Below, in pieces: positions 55,177-63,301 of a DNA stretch of 64,000 nt (its first letter is position 1; every line of letters begins with the position of its first letter). Location of the stretch: the NCBI RefSeq assembly GCF_018777385.1, contig NZ_JAFJYB010000001.1, positions 372,001 through 436,000 on the forward strand, in the 5' to 3' direction. Origin of the DNA: Candidatus Symbiopectobacterium endolongispinus. GTDB lineage: Bacteria > Pseudomonadota > Gammaproteobacteria > Enterobacterales > Enterobacteriaceae. A program made the translations under genes and the position numbers. The notes under the pieces are model-generated. The model worked only from the letters and a program-made list of their open reading frames with translations. It made no database searches and was not told where the DNA came from.

Positions 55177-55671
55177 ATGACTCTACAAGAATTGTTGGCG
55201 ACAAATCCGGATGGCGCCTTAGAGGCGATCGCGGAACAATACCAGGCCAGTCTGTTTGCGGTTACCGAAGCATTGCCGGAAGTACAGCGTACACTGGTTG
55301 CGGGGGAACAGTTCGATCGCGTGTGGGATACTATTACCCAGTGGGGGGAAGTGACGCTTATCAGTCACACGGCTGATGCCATTCTGGAATTCAAGAGCGT
55401 GTTGCCGACCGGAACGCATCGCCACGGTTATTTTAACCTGCGTGGTAAAAATGGACTAAGTGGCCATATACGTGCCACTCGCTGCGAGCACATCGCACTT
55501 ATTGAGCGTAAGTTTATGGGGATGGATACCGCTTCCGTTGTGTTTTTCAATGCGTCGGGTGATGCCATGTTCAAAATTTTCCTGGGCCGCGACGATCACC
55601 GTCAACTGCTGGCGCATCAGGTTATCGCATTCCGTTTGCTGGCCGATGAACTGCGGGCGGTGGCAGCGTGA
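55177..55671 (+). CDS. hutX: Heme utilisation protein HutX/ChuX
   Basis: Cytoplasmic heme-binding and trafficking protein of the HutX/ChuX family, 164 residues, the usual length. Family strings are VTLISHTADAILEFKSVLPTG, RHGYFNLRGKNGLSGHI and FFNASGDAMFKIFLGRDD. It follows hutW after 12 bases and overlaps the next gene by four. It is the only heme gene in the region without a lesion. Confidence 0.92.
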   Translation: MTLQELLATNPDGALEAIAEQYQASLFAVTEALPEVQRTLVAGEQFDRVWDTITQWGEVTLISHTADAILEFKSVLPTGTHRHGYFNLRGKNGLSGHIRATRCEHIALIERKFMGMDTASVVFFNASGDAMFKIFLGRDDHRQLLAHQVIAFRLLADELRAVAA

Positions 55672-56292
55672 CGCCCTGGTTGCTGTTCGGTGCGGGCAGC
55701 GGCGTTGGCGCGTGCCTGCTGCAGCGTGCACTGGCGTCGGTTATTCTGGTTTTGCGCGACAGTGAACAGGCCAGACACTGGCGTGAGCAGGGCGTAACCG
55801 TGGTAGAGGGCGATGCCTGTGAGCCCGCGGTGGTTGCAGAAGCCTGCCGGATGGCAGGGTCGGATGCGGTAATTGTCTCCACGCTGGGCGGCGGCTCGGT
55901 GAACTATCTGGGACACCGAACGCTCATCGATGGCGCAGAACAGGCTGGCCTGAAGCGTATGCTGCTGGTGACTTCACTGGGCTGTGGTGAGGGTTGGCCG
56001 TTGCTCTCCGCGCGGGCGAAAGTCGCCTTTGGTCTGGCGGTGAGAGAGAAATCGCTGGCGGAATGCCGGTTGCAAAGCAGTTTGCTCGATTACGCCATTG
56101 TTCGTCCTGGTGGGCTGCTGGATGTGGTTGCGACACATAACGGCCAACTGACGCAAGGACCTGCAACATTGGGGGCTTATCTCACGTCAGGATGTGGCAT
56201 TCGCGTTGGAGAAACTGCTGCTGCAACCGGTATTTGGCAATCAAATCTACAACCTGATCGATCCCGATCTTGAAATGCCTGCGGTACGCTAG
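55668..56292 (+). pseudogene. ChuY-like NAD(P)-binding reductase, frameshifted near the end
   Basis: Rossmann-fold protein of the ChuY type, which reduces the anaerobic heme product. It starts GTG 55668 with a glycine-rich LLFGAGSGVGACLL site and follows the family through SDAVIVSTLGGGSVNYLGH and LLVTSLGCGEGWPLLS to QGPATLGAYL. An indel near 56175 moves the usual end (SRQDVAFALEKLLLQPVFGN, IYNLIDPDLEMPAVR) into another frame, ending with TAG at 56290-56292. The open frame itself stops at 56273 with an unrelated tail. One lesion only; most of the fold would still be made. Confidence 0.8.
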
Positions 56293-56538
56293 TTTCGCAG
56301 CCCTACCGTCGTTTTTATTGCGTGCGCCGCTGTGACGGTACACGCAATGACATCTCTTTGGTAAACAACGTTCTCTTTGACAAACCAGCGATTTCCCTTT
56401 CGTCTTGTCGTCGTGTTCTCTGGTTTGGCCGAAATGTTATTTTTTCGTTAACGCCGGTGCGACTATACTGATAGATAACGGCGTAGCATGGTGCGCGTCG
56501 ATATGACGAATCCGGCGGCGAGGAGAGGAAGTATCCCG

Positions 56539-57021
56539 ATGGATGAGATTAAACGTATTCTGAGTGATGATATAGAACGGCTCAATCGTAAAGAGAAGCG
56601 CGATAACAAGATCCGCTTTAATCCCGGTTTTATCCGTAAACACCCTTATCTTTTTGGCGGCATGTTGCTGTGCTACCTCCCGGTGATGCTGATTTTGGGG
56701 TTTGCCGACTATTTCGGTAGCGGGTATGTGGTGGGGTTCACGCTGTTTGTGCTGGGCGTGTCACTGTGGCTTTCCTGTCATGTGAGTCCTCGCTACCACT
56801 TTGACGATATTGACCAGATGGATTTGCGCGTCTGCTATAACGGCGAGTGGTTTAATAAGCACAGTATTTCGCAACAAGCGTACGCACAAATTCAATCTAG
56901 CGCAGAGGTTACCCCCGAGGTGAAGCAGGACGTGGCGCAGATTCAGCAGGCCAAGGGGAAAGTGACTTTTTTTGATGTGTATGCGCTGGTGTATCTGAAG
57001 TCACAGGGTTCGGCGGTGTGA
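56539..57021 (+). CDS. ylaC: YlaC family inner-membrane protein
   Basis: A protein of 160 residues from ATG 56539 (MDEIKRILSDDIERLNRKEK), which has a GGAAG site; the frame is open further up to 56488 without family likeness. Two membrane segments at about 40-60 and 66-84 follow the conserved KIRFNPGFIRKHPYLF. The C-terminal soluble part has YHFDDIDQMDLRVCYNGEWF. The role of YlaC is unknown. Intact. Confidence 0.88.
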   Translation: MDEIKRILSDDIERLNRKEKRDNKIRFNPGFIRKHPYLFGGMLLCYLPVMLILGFADYFGSGYVVGFTLFVLGVSLWLSCHVSPRYHFDDIDQMDLRVCYNGEWFNKHSISQQAYAQIQSSAEVTPEVKQDVAQIQQAKGKVTFFDVYALVYLKSQGSAV

Positions 57022-57117
57022 CCAGATGCTCGTCTCGTGACAGTGTTTCGGCGGCATGGTAGGGTTCAAAAGGAATAGCGGTAACGATCAACGTATTGAA
57101 AAGCAGGTAAGCATAAC

Positions 57118-57862
57118 ATGGATAAAAAGCCGTTATTGATTATTCAAATGGGCGTGCCGCCGCAGCCGATTGTCCAAGCGGTTGGTGAACAAGGCCTCTG
57201 GTTTAGTGCTGCACTGGCCGCAGAGCCGCGTGAGCTGCTGGTAGTTCGCCCTGAGTGTGGGGAACGCTTACCTCAGCCTGACGCGGTTGCCGGAGCGGTG
57301 ATCAGTGGTTCCTGGTCGATGGTTACTGACCGGTTAGACTGGAGCGAGCCAACGGCGGCCTGGCTACGTGAGGCGTATCAGGCTCAACTGCCCTTGTTGG
57401 GCGTATGCTATGGACACCAACTGTTGGCGGATGTGCTTGGTAGAACGGTTGCTGATAATCCCAAGGGAAAAGAAATTGGGCTGCAAACGGTGACGCTGAC
57501 AGCGCAGGGAGTGAACGACCCGTTGCTGCGCGATCACCCCGCACACTTTGACGCTTATTTGACACATCAGCAATCGGTACTGATCCCACCTCCGGGAGCT
57601 CAGGTGTTGGCCTATTCAGAACAGGATGGTTGCCAGATTTTACGCTATGGCCCCCATGCGCTTTCGGTGCAGTTCCACCCGGAATTTACCGCCGCGATCA
57701 TGTGCAATGTGTGCGTAACAGTGCCAATGCATTACGGGCCGCTGGGCATGATGTTGATGGTTGCTCCAGCTTGAGCGGGAACCACTCTGGCCGCGTCGAC
57801 TATTGCTCGATTTTGTGGCACAAATTGATGATCGCGATGCGAGCTTCATACCTGCGGCTTAA
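57118..57862 (+). pseudogene. Class I glutamine amidotransferase-like protein, frameshifted at the 3' end
   Basis: A GuaA-like triad hydrolase domain. The catalytic cysteine (Cys97 in LLGVCYGHQLLAD) and the His and Glu in SVQFHPEF are present. After HPEFTAAIMCN the frame changes twice: VRNSANALRAAGHDV in a second frame and LLQLEREPLWPRRLLLDF in a third, ending with TAA at 57860-57862. The open frame itself stops at 57774. The catalytic part is complete, so partial function is possible. The substrate of such stand-alone amidotransferases is not known. Confidence 0.8.
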
Positions 57863-58088
57863 CAGGCAACAACCAGCCGTATTGAAAGATAATAACGGGT
57901 TGCAATAATCCAATCCGTTTATTTAATAAATCCCCTTCCTTGTGCAGCATAATTGCGTTCTCCTCCCTTCAACATCAATACGGCATTAATAAAATCCGAG
58001 AATTCGTTATTACTTTTTGATTTGTTTGATTTTGAATTTCGCTATTTTTTCGCAAAAAACGATATGTAAAAAATTATATAACGAAAAG

Positions 58089-58100
58089 AGGGCGCGCCCT
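58089..58100. repeat. 12-bp perfect palindrome
   Basis: The bases agggcgcgccct form a complete palindrome in an AT-rich stretch, 10 bases before the orphan Fur-type site. It might be an operator, or chance. No gene starts on either side within 80 bases. Confidence 0.3.
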
Positions 58101-58110
58101 TGATGCTATT

Positions 58111-58129
58111 GATAATTATTATCATTAAT
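58111..58129 (+). promoter_or_regulatory. Orphan Fur-type site
   Basis: The 19 bases gataattattatcattaat match the classical Fur box GATAATGATAATCATTATC at 15 positions. No start codon of a plausible gene follows it on the plus strand, where the Tn3 end begins 20 bases later, and on the minus strand it faces the end of the amidotransferase gene. The gene it served seems to have been cut away by the transposon or a later deletion. Confidence 0.55.
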
Positions 58130-58149
58130 TGTGATACGACGCACTATTT

Positions 58150-58187
58150 GGGGTCCGCTTGGAAAACGGAAAATATCCTACGCTAAG
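58150..58187 (+). repeat. Terminal inverted repeat of a Tn3-family transposon (38 bp)
   Basis: It begins ggggtccgcttgg, continues aaaacggaaaat and ends acgctaag, exactly 38 bases. This is the length and layout of Tn3-family ends (GGGG start, GGAAAAT core, CTAAG inner end). It lies directly against the stop of the transposase relic, as in Tn21-type elements. Only this end is found; the opposite end is missing. Confidence 0.85.
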
Positions 58188-58188
58188 C

Positions 58189-58827
58189 CTATTTTTTGTA
58201 CAGACCACTATCTACTGAGCGTAACGAACGGTATTTACCCTGTCCCAGCTTAAGGTTTGTCCGCCAAACGTAATCCCCACTCAGATTGATGTGCTCCCAT
58301 CCCAGCGGGGACAAATGAGAAATAAGTTGTTCATTAATAGGGAGCCCTTTTCGTCTCAGGGAATCTATGGCTCTTTCTATATATACCGTATTCCACAGGG
58401 AGATCACCGCAGTCAGCAACGTCAAACCACTAGCCCAGTAGTTCTGATTCTCCGGCCCCAGATCTCTGACCTCCCCCAACCGGTGCATAAAGACCGCTCG
58501 TGCAAGCGCATTCCGGGCTTCACCTTTATTCAGCCCCGCCTGTACGCGTCGGCGCAGTGATGGATCTCGGAACTAGTCCAGCATAAACAGTGTCCGCTCG
58601 ATGCGTCCGATTTCCCTCAATGCCTTTACAAGGCCATTCTGTTTAGGATAACTTGCAAGTTTTTTCATCATCAGCGATGCGGTAACTGTCCCCTGTTTTA
58701 TCGAGCTTGCGAGGCGAAGTACCTCATTCCAGTACGTCTCAATATCTTTAAGATTCAGTTGGGTTGTGGATATCACAGATTGAAGTCCCGGATATCGCTC
58801 AGCCTTTCCATGAATAAAAATCCGCTT
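58189..58827 (-). pseudogene. tnpA: Tn3-family transposase TnpA, C-terminal relic
   Basis: About 210 codons of the C-terminus of a transposase of some 980 residues. The reading starts abruptly at KRIFIHGKAERYPG and goes through IKQGTVTASLMMKKLASYP, ALREIGRIERTLFMLD, a nonsense TAG at 58573-58575, then [31 protein letters not shown] and [18 protein letters not shown]. It ends at 58189, next to the 38-bp terminal repeat. The 5' part is gone. Confidence 0.88.
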
Positions 58828-58903
58828 GTGCTAATGACGCCTGACTCATACCAATCTTGGTATGAGTGTTAACGAGCCTTGTAGCGAATCCGGTATTACT
58901 CAT
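58799..58903 (-). pseudogene. Fragment of an XRE/Cro-type helix-turn-helix regulator
   Basis: From ATG 58903 the reading MSNTGFATRLVNTHTKIG and then MSQASLAQA looks like the first helices of a Cro/CI-type DNA-binding domain (the G-MSQxxLA pattern of helix 2). After about 25 codons it meets the Tn3 relic and stops. The fragment contains a perfect 11-bp inverted repeat (58844-58854 and 58858-58868). The match is short, so the family call is tentative. Confidence 0.4.
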
Positions 58904-59230
58904 TTGTCCATCATGATTAATATGTATTTTTATGTACTCTACTGTACTTCTGATTTTATGTCTATCTGTTTTTGCGGAGAAACAGGTAAAGTCCTGCACA
59001 TACACACCTATGCAGTACAAGACACCAAGCACAGTGACCCAACTTGTTCCAATAACACATATGCCATAACGCCGCCAACATAAAACCTACTAAACACTTG
59101 TTAAACAATCGGTAGTTTTACATATCGCTTAAAACGATGCCGTGATAAACACTAGACTCTGACACTTAACAAAATAGTAGCCTATTTTTCATATTCCCTC
59201 GATTTAAATGTCACGGAAAGAGATTATTTC
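58904..59230 (+). other. Gene-free stretch before the luxR-type gene
   Basis: About 330 AT-rich bases. A 73-codon frame (58862-59083) has no family likeness. It should hold the promoter of the luxR-type gene, whose ATG has a GGAAAG site, but no convincing -35/-10 pair or lux-box palindrome could be fixed. Confidence 0.35.
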
Positions 59231-59915
59231 ATGAGTGCTAATTTTTACAGTGATACTAAAAAACAGATACATAAAGGATTATTTAGATCAAAAAATCGCA
59301 AAATATGGAATTATCAAATACGTTTATGCAATAATGAATAAAGTAAAAAACAATAAAATTACATTAATCAGCAACTTACCTGGAAAACTTATTGCCAGTT
59401 ATCTCAATAAAAACACGCAAAACATTGATCCAATCATTATCAACGCACTAAACCGTATAACATCTATTTTCATGGGATGAAAACATAAAAATAAATTCAC
59501 AATGGACTATTAAAAGTGTCTTTGATCCGGTTAAACCTTATAACATAGTTAGTGACTATGCTTTTGTACTTCATGATCATAAAAATAATCTTGCTGTGTT
59601 ATCACTGCACATAGATAAATGTTTAATGGAAAACACAGGGATAATAATTAAAAAAATCAATGCGAACTTCAATCGTTATTGATTAACACCCATGATATGT
59701 TGCTCAAAGCATATTGTGACAAAGACACAAATAGCATTAAACCGCTTTCTATACGAGAGTCTGAAATACTTTACTTATGCACTCGAGGGAAAAGCTACCC
59801 TGAAATATCTCACCACCTCCATATATCGGTCAGTACAGTTAAATATCACATTAGATTGGCCCCTTAGATCCCCAGACAGATAGACACTCTTAAAATAAGA
59901 GGTAGTCTAAAAACT

Positions 59916-60298
59916 ATGTTTAATACCGGTCACAACGAAAAAATGATCTCAGTTCTGTCAGGGCCTGAACGCCGCCATCGGCGTACCGCTCAGGAAAAAA
60001 TCGCTATTGTTCAGCAGACTATGGAGCCCAAGATGACAGTATCTCACGTGGCTCGCCTGCACGGCATCAATCCTAATCAGGTAGTTACTTGGCGCCGGCA
60101 GTATCAGAATGGCAGCTTCACTGCTGTCAGTGCCTCAGAAGAAGTGGTTCCGGCCTCTGCACTCACTGCTGCCATGAAGCAGATTAAAGAGCTGCAACGG
60201 CTGCTGGGGAAAAAACGATGGAGGTTGAGCTCCTCAAAGAAGCCGTGGAGTACGGCCGGGCAAAAAAATGGATAGCGCACGCGCCCTTGCTGCCCGGG
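59916..60298 (+). pseudogene. IS2 OrfA (InsC-type helix-turn-helix protein), frameshifted
   Basis: From ATG 59916: [40 protein letters not shown] (helix-turn-helix) and [15 protein letters not shown] (leucine zipper). The A run at 60210-60215 is one A short, so the frame ends in an unrelated tail at 60275. The usual end ([18 protein letters not shown]) lies in the next frame, up to TGA at about 60308. The A7 slip site for programmed frameshifting into OrfB (gcaaaaaaatgg, 60261-60267) is present. Confidence 0.85.
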
Positions 60299-61143
60299 GA
60301 TTCGGACTGACACAGGTCAGCCGCGCTCTTAATGTGTCGCGTGCGCAGTTATCGGTTTATCTTCTAAGCTCTGCCGAGTGGCAGGATCGCCGACAGAAGC
60401 CTAACCACAACGATGCTGAGCTTATCAGCAGAATACGGCATCATACTGCTGAATTGCCGACCTATGGCTACAGACGAGTCTGGGCATTACTGCGTGATGA
60501 AAGCCAGCAGGATAGGCTTGCGATAGTTAATGCCAAAAGGGTCTACAGAGTAATGCGCGACAATCATCTGTTACTGGATAGAAAGGGCGTTACTAAAGAG
60601 CAGCGAAGTCACAACGGCAGGGTTGCGGTTGCTGAAAGTAACCTCAGGTGGTGCTCGGATGGCTTCGAGTTCAACTGCGATAATGGCGATAAGCTGCGTG
60701 TCACGTTCGCGCTTGACTGTTGTGACCGTGAGGCGCTGGACTGTATAGCGACAAATGGCGGGTACACCAGTGAAATCGTGATGGATGTGATGGTAAACAG
60801 CGTCAGTAAGCGGTTCGGAAATGGGCTTCCAGAGGTCCCCATCGAGTTCCTGAGCGATAACGGCCCCTGTTACACAGCGAAGGAAACGAGGGCGTTCGGT
60901 CATCTATTGAATCTTGAAACGAGGACAACGGCAGTGAGGAGTCCACAAAGCAATGGAATGGCTGAGAGCTTCGTGAAGACGATGAAGCGCGACTATATCA
61001 GTATAATGCCCAAACCGAATCAGCAAGTGGCATTGAAAAACCTGGCTATCGCGTTCGAGCACTATAACGAGAAGCATCCACACAACGCGCTGGGGTATCG
61101 CTCACCACGAGAGTATCGTCGCCAGCGAGAATCGCTAACTTAA
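60268..61143 (+). CDS. IS2 OrfB (DDE transposase, InsD-type)
   Basis: Catalytic half of the IS3-family transposase, 291 residues (301 in IS2). The three acidic residues are in [17 protein letters not shown] and [15 protein letters not shown], in the D-D-(35)-E order. The N-terminal [21 protein letters not shown] matches IS2. The frame is open; transposition would need the OrfAB fusion, which the OrfA lesion blocks. Confidence 0.92.
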   Translation: MDSARALAARGFGLTQVSRALNVSRAQLSVYLLSSAEWQDRRQKPNHNDAELISRIRHHTAELPTYGYRRVWALLRDESQQDRLAIVNAKRVYRVMRDNHLLLDRKGVTKEQRSHNGRVAVAESNLRWCSDGFEFNCDNGDKLRVTFALDCCDREALDCIATNGGYTSEIVMDVMVNSVSKRFGNGLPEVPIEFLSDNGPCYTAKETRAFGHLLNLETRTTAVRSPQSNGMAESFVKTMKRDYISIMPKPNQQVALKNLAIAFEHYNEKHPHNALGYRSPREYRRQRESLT

Positions 61144-61427
61144 GAGTGATCTTGCGTCTGGAAATATAGGGGCAAATCCACACATAGGGAACGTGGTAAA
61201 AAAATGGGCGTCAAGAACGCAAAACAGGATATTAGTTTATCTTCTGAGCTTAATTTAGTGTCTTTATCTCCGAAACATACTTTCGATTGATTGTGCATTA
61301 TATGCCCATCACAAGTACATATAAACACATAACCAACTAACATCATGAATGCATAGCTGCCATTAGATTGTCATTTCAATAAAATTTTAATATTATCCAT
61401 TTTACATTTTAACTTTATTTAAAAGAA

Positions 61428-62032
61428 TTGACCTGTATGACATGTAGACATGCAAAGAAAAGCGACTTGGACAGGGTTTGTAACCTGCTAGCTACAGAAT
61501 TCTCAACAGAACCTGTACACCAAATTATCTTTCCCGATACAGAAAGTCGTATTGAAAAGCTACATGAGTTTTTCGTATTTACGTTGATCTTGCTTTCGAT
61601 TATGGAGGTACGCTTCTTACAGAAAATGGCACAGGTGCTCTGCTTTATTTCCGGCCCGACGCGATGGAAATGACCAGTCAGAAACATAGTGCAATCAATA
61701 CACAATTGCGGGTTGCATGTGGCAACCGCTATGAAATGGCGATGAAACTGATAGACGGACTCGACTACTACCATCCCAAAAGCCCACCTCACTATTATAT
61801 TTCTCTTCTTGCGGTAATACGCTCGCACCGTGGAGGTCATGAAGTGAGTCAGTTATTCACTACAATGAATGCGATACTGGACAAAAACAATACACCTTGC
61901 TATGCAGAATGTACGAAATTTAGCACGCGAACGTTAATCAGACGCTGGGGTTATATTGATAAAGGCTCTCCTTTACACATTGAAGGCTTTCCTGCTCTCT
62001 ACCCCATCTGGCGTAATCCCAACATCCATTAA
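61428..62032 (+). pseudogene. GNAT-family acetyltransferase, frameshifted
   Basis: Starts MTCMTCRHAKKSDLDRVC and runs to LHEFF near 61575, where a T run is one base short. The other frame goes on RIYVDLAFDYGGTLLTENGT and ALLYFRPDAMEMTSQKH, HYYISLLAVIRSHRGGHEVS and CYAECTKFSTRTLIRRWGY to 62032. The total of about 201 residues fits stand-alone GNAT enzymes. The acetyl-CoA loop, usually RGxGxG/A, reads RGGHEV, so the binding motif is also worn. Substrate unknown. Confidence 0.75.
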
Positions 62033-62040
62033 GATGCTAC

Positions 62041-62110
62041 GGCACCGCTTTCCGGTGCATTGTTTTCTCACTCTTTACGGTTGTGCGGTAAAACTGTCAA
62101 AGTCCCGCAC
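62041..62110 (+). repeat. Diverged hairpin repeat, copy 1
   Basis: Contains the hairpin gcaccg-ctttc-cggtgc and a second hairpin gtgcgg...ccgcac, separated by a conserved ttttctc. By eye it matches copy 2 (63459-63527) over about 70 bases at roughly three-quarters identity, same orientation. The two copies flank the 327-residue gene. Confidence 0.55.
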
Positions 62111-62317
62111 TTTAAGATAGTGGCAGAACACAGACAGTACAGCCCCACCTTCAACATCCTCAAGCTACAACATATAGCTATGATGAAACCAAACACCCTA
62201 CATATTGTGTTTTGCGATGAAGAAACCACCACCCTTGCTTGAACAACTCTTAAACAAGGTGTATATTCTCTCAGTGCTGGTTATAAAAACAGCAACTCAT
62301 CTTGTAAAGGAACTGAT

Positions 62318-63301
62318 ATGACTGAAAAGTCGGAACATTTTTTTCGTTATGGAGATATCCGTACCCGCCCTACTTTCAACCCCGATTGTGAAATCAGCCC
62401 CAAAAATTTCAAACGATTAGTTGGCAGATATTCATTTCCAGAGAAATATATTTGTCAGATCAGAACCGATAAGGGTTTATGCCATCAAAAACACAATAAC
62501 GGCTGGTTAGGCGTGAACAATGATGGCGTAGAAGCTTTAATAGGGTGCGATTGCGCCGCGAACTATTTCAATGCCAGCAGCACATTTATATCTGAGCGTA
62601 ACAGAGTTATCGAAGAATTAGCCCGACGCCACGCTATTGAAAAAATGTCAGGGTTTCTTTCCAACAAAATAGAAACAGCCAAAGAGTTTATAGACTTAGA
62701 AGAGAATGCCAAAAGAATTAAAGAATCCATAGACCGTATTTACAAGACCATGCCCAATGATGTTTTATCTTTTTTGAATATATCTCAAAGAACCAACAAT
62801 TGGGAAATCTATGTTGACGTTCAATACATCAAAAATAGTAATTCTGATTCAGAAGAAGATGATACAGAACAGTGGATCAAATCCCCTCTTGGTAAGCTAA
62901 AATCACTGCCATTTCAGATGGATATGGAAAAACTATTACAAAATATTATTCTTCTTAAAAAATTCCCCAATGGTTTTATTTCATTATCACCTTCTGACAT
63001 TGTAGAAATAAAAACGCCAAAATTAAAATCATACATAAAACGCATTGACCGAAAAGAAGAATTTAGACAGCTTCTTGATATTTACCAATACGACATTATT
63101 AATTTTGAGAAAGTCGAAAACTTAGAATTACTTATTTATACGTGTGACAGTACAGCGGAGCAGTATCTAACCACACAGGCTTTGATGAAAATAACAGGAT
63201 TTAAGGCGGAGCATCGTACTTATATAGATAAAAGACTGTTATCCATAAAAGAAAAATATGAAAGTAAATTTAATGGTCGCTTTATTAAAAAGAGTATTTA
63301 A
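62318..63301 (+). CDS. Hypothetical protein, 327 residues, unrecognised
   Basis: I do not recognise this protein. It is AT-rich in codon use, unlike the GC-rich core genes. The N-terminal 80 residues hold five cysteines (24, 46, 55, 77 and 79; the last two as GCDCA), a spacing that could bind zinc. The middle (about 90-150) is charged and helical with coiled-coil character (ETAKEFIDLEENAKRIKESI). An acidic stretch SDSEEDDTEQ follows at about 176-185. No signal peptide or membrane segment. An AAGGA ribosome site precedes the ATG. Intact despite lying among dead genes, between two hairpin repeats. Function unknown. Confidence 0.7.
   Translation: MTEKSEHFFRYGDIRTRPTFNPDCEISPKNFKRLVGRYSFPEKYICQIRTDKGLCHQKHNNGWLGVNNDGVEALIGCDCAANYFNASSTFISERNRVIEELARRHAIEKMSGFLSNKIETAKEFIDLEENAKRIKESIDRIYKTMPNDVLSFLNISQRTNNWEIYVDVQYIKNSNSDSEEDDTEQWIKSPLGKLKSLPFQMDMEKLLQNIILLKKFPNGFISLSPSDIVEIKTPKLKSYIKRIDRKEEFRQLLDIYQYDIINFEKVENLELLIYTCDSTAEQYLTTQALMKITGFKAEHRTYIDKRLLSIKEKYESKFNGRFIKKSI

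Larger units (their letters stand above)
58150..58827 (-). mobile_element. Remnant of a Tn3-family transposon
   Basis: Made of one terminal repeat and the end of tnpA. The other end, resolvase and any cargo are absent. The broken side at about 58828 joins a fragment of an XRE-type regulator gene on the same strand. Confidence 0.85.
59852..61180 (+). mobile_element. IS2-like insertion sequence (IS3 family), 1329 bp
   Basis: The left end tagattggcccc and the right end ctggaaatataggggcaaat followed by cca match IS2. The two open frames inside are IS2 OrfA and OrfB. A perfect 5-bp target duplication, cacat, flanks it (59847-59851 and 61181-61185). The length is within two bases of IS2 (1331). 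Removing the element and one cacat restores the reading of the luxR-type gene across the site. Confidence 0.95.
59231..61290 (+). pseudogene. LuxR-type quorum-sensing regulator (ExpR/EsaR-like), split by IS2
   Basis: The parts are 59231-59851 and 61186-61290. It starts at ATG 59231 (MSANFYSDTK). The autoinducer domain follows in shifted frames: DYLDQKIAKYGIIKYVYAIM, IDPIIINALNRITSIF, WDENIKINSQWTIKSVFDP, YAFVLHDHKNNLAVLSLHID. Three small indels break it (A run near 59263, near 59475, near 59680). The DNA-binding domain reads LSIRESEILYLCTRGKSYPE and ISVSTVKYH, and there the IS2-like element is inserted. Past the element the gene goes on IGNVVKK, then MGVKNAKQDISLSSELNL after an A-run indel, to TGA at 61290. 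Residue pattern is that of Pectobacterium ExpR. No luxI partner is in the window. Confidence 0.88.

Noticed and set aside
58862-59083. 73-codon plus-strand frame
   Set aside because: Cysteine- and serine-rich random-looking sequence, no ribosome site, no likeness to a known protein.
61428-62032. Possible LuxI autoinducer synthase next to the luxR-type gene
   Set aside because: The residues fit a general GNAT fold (LLAVIRSHRG and a late RRWGY), and the conserved LuxI Arg-Asp-Glu pattern is not seen.
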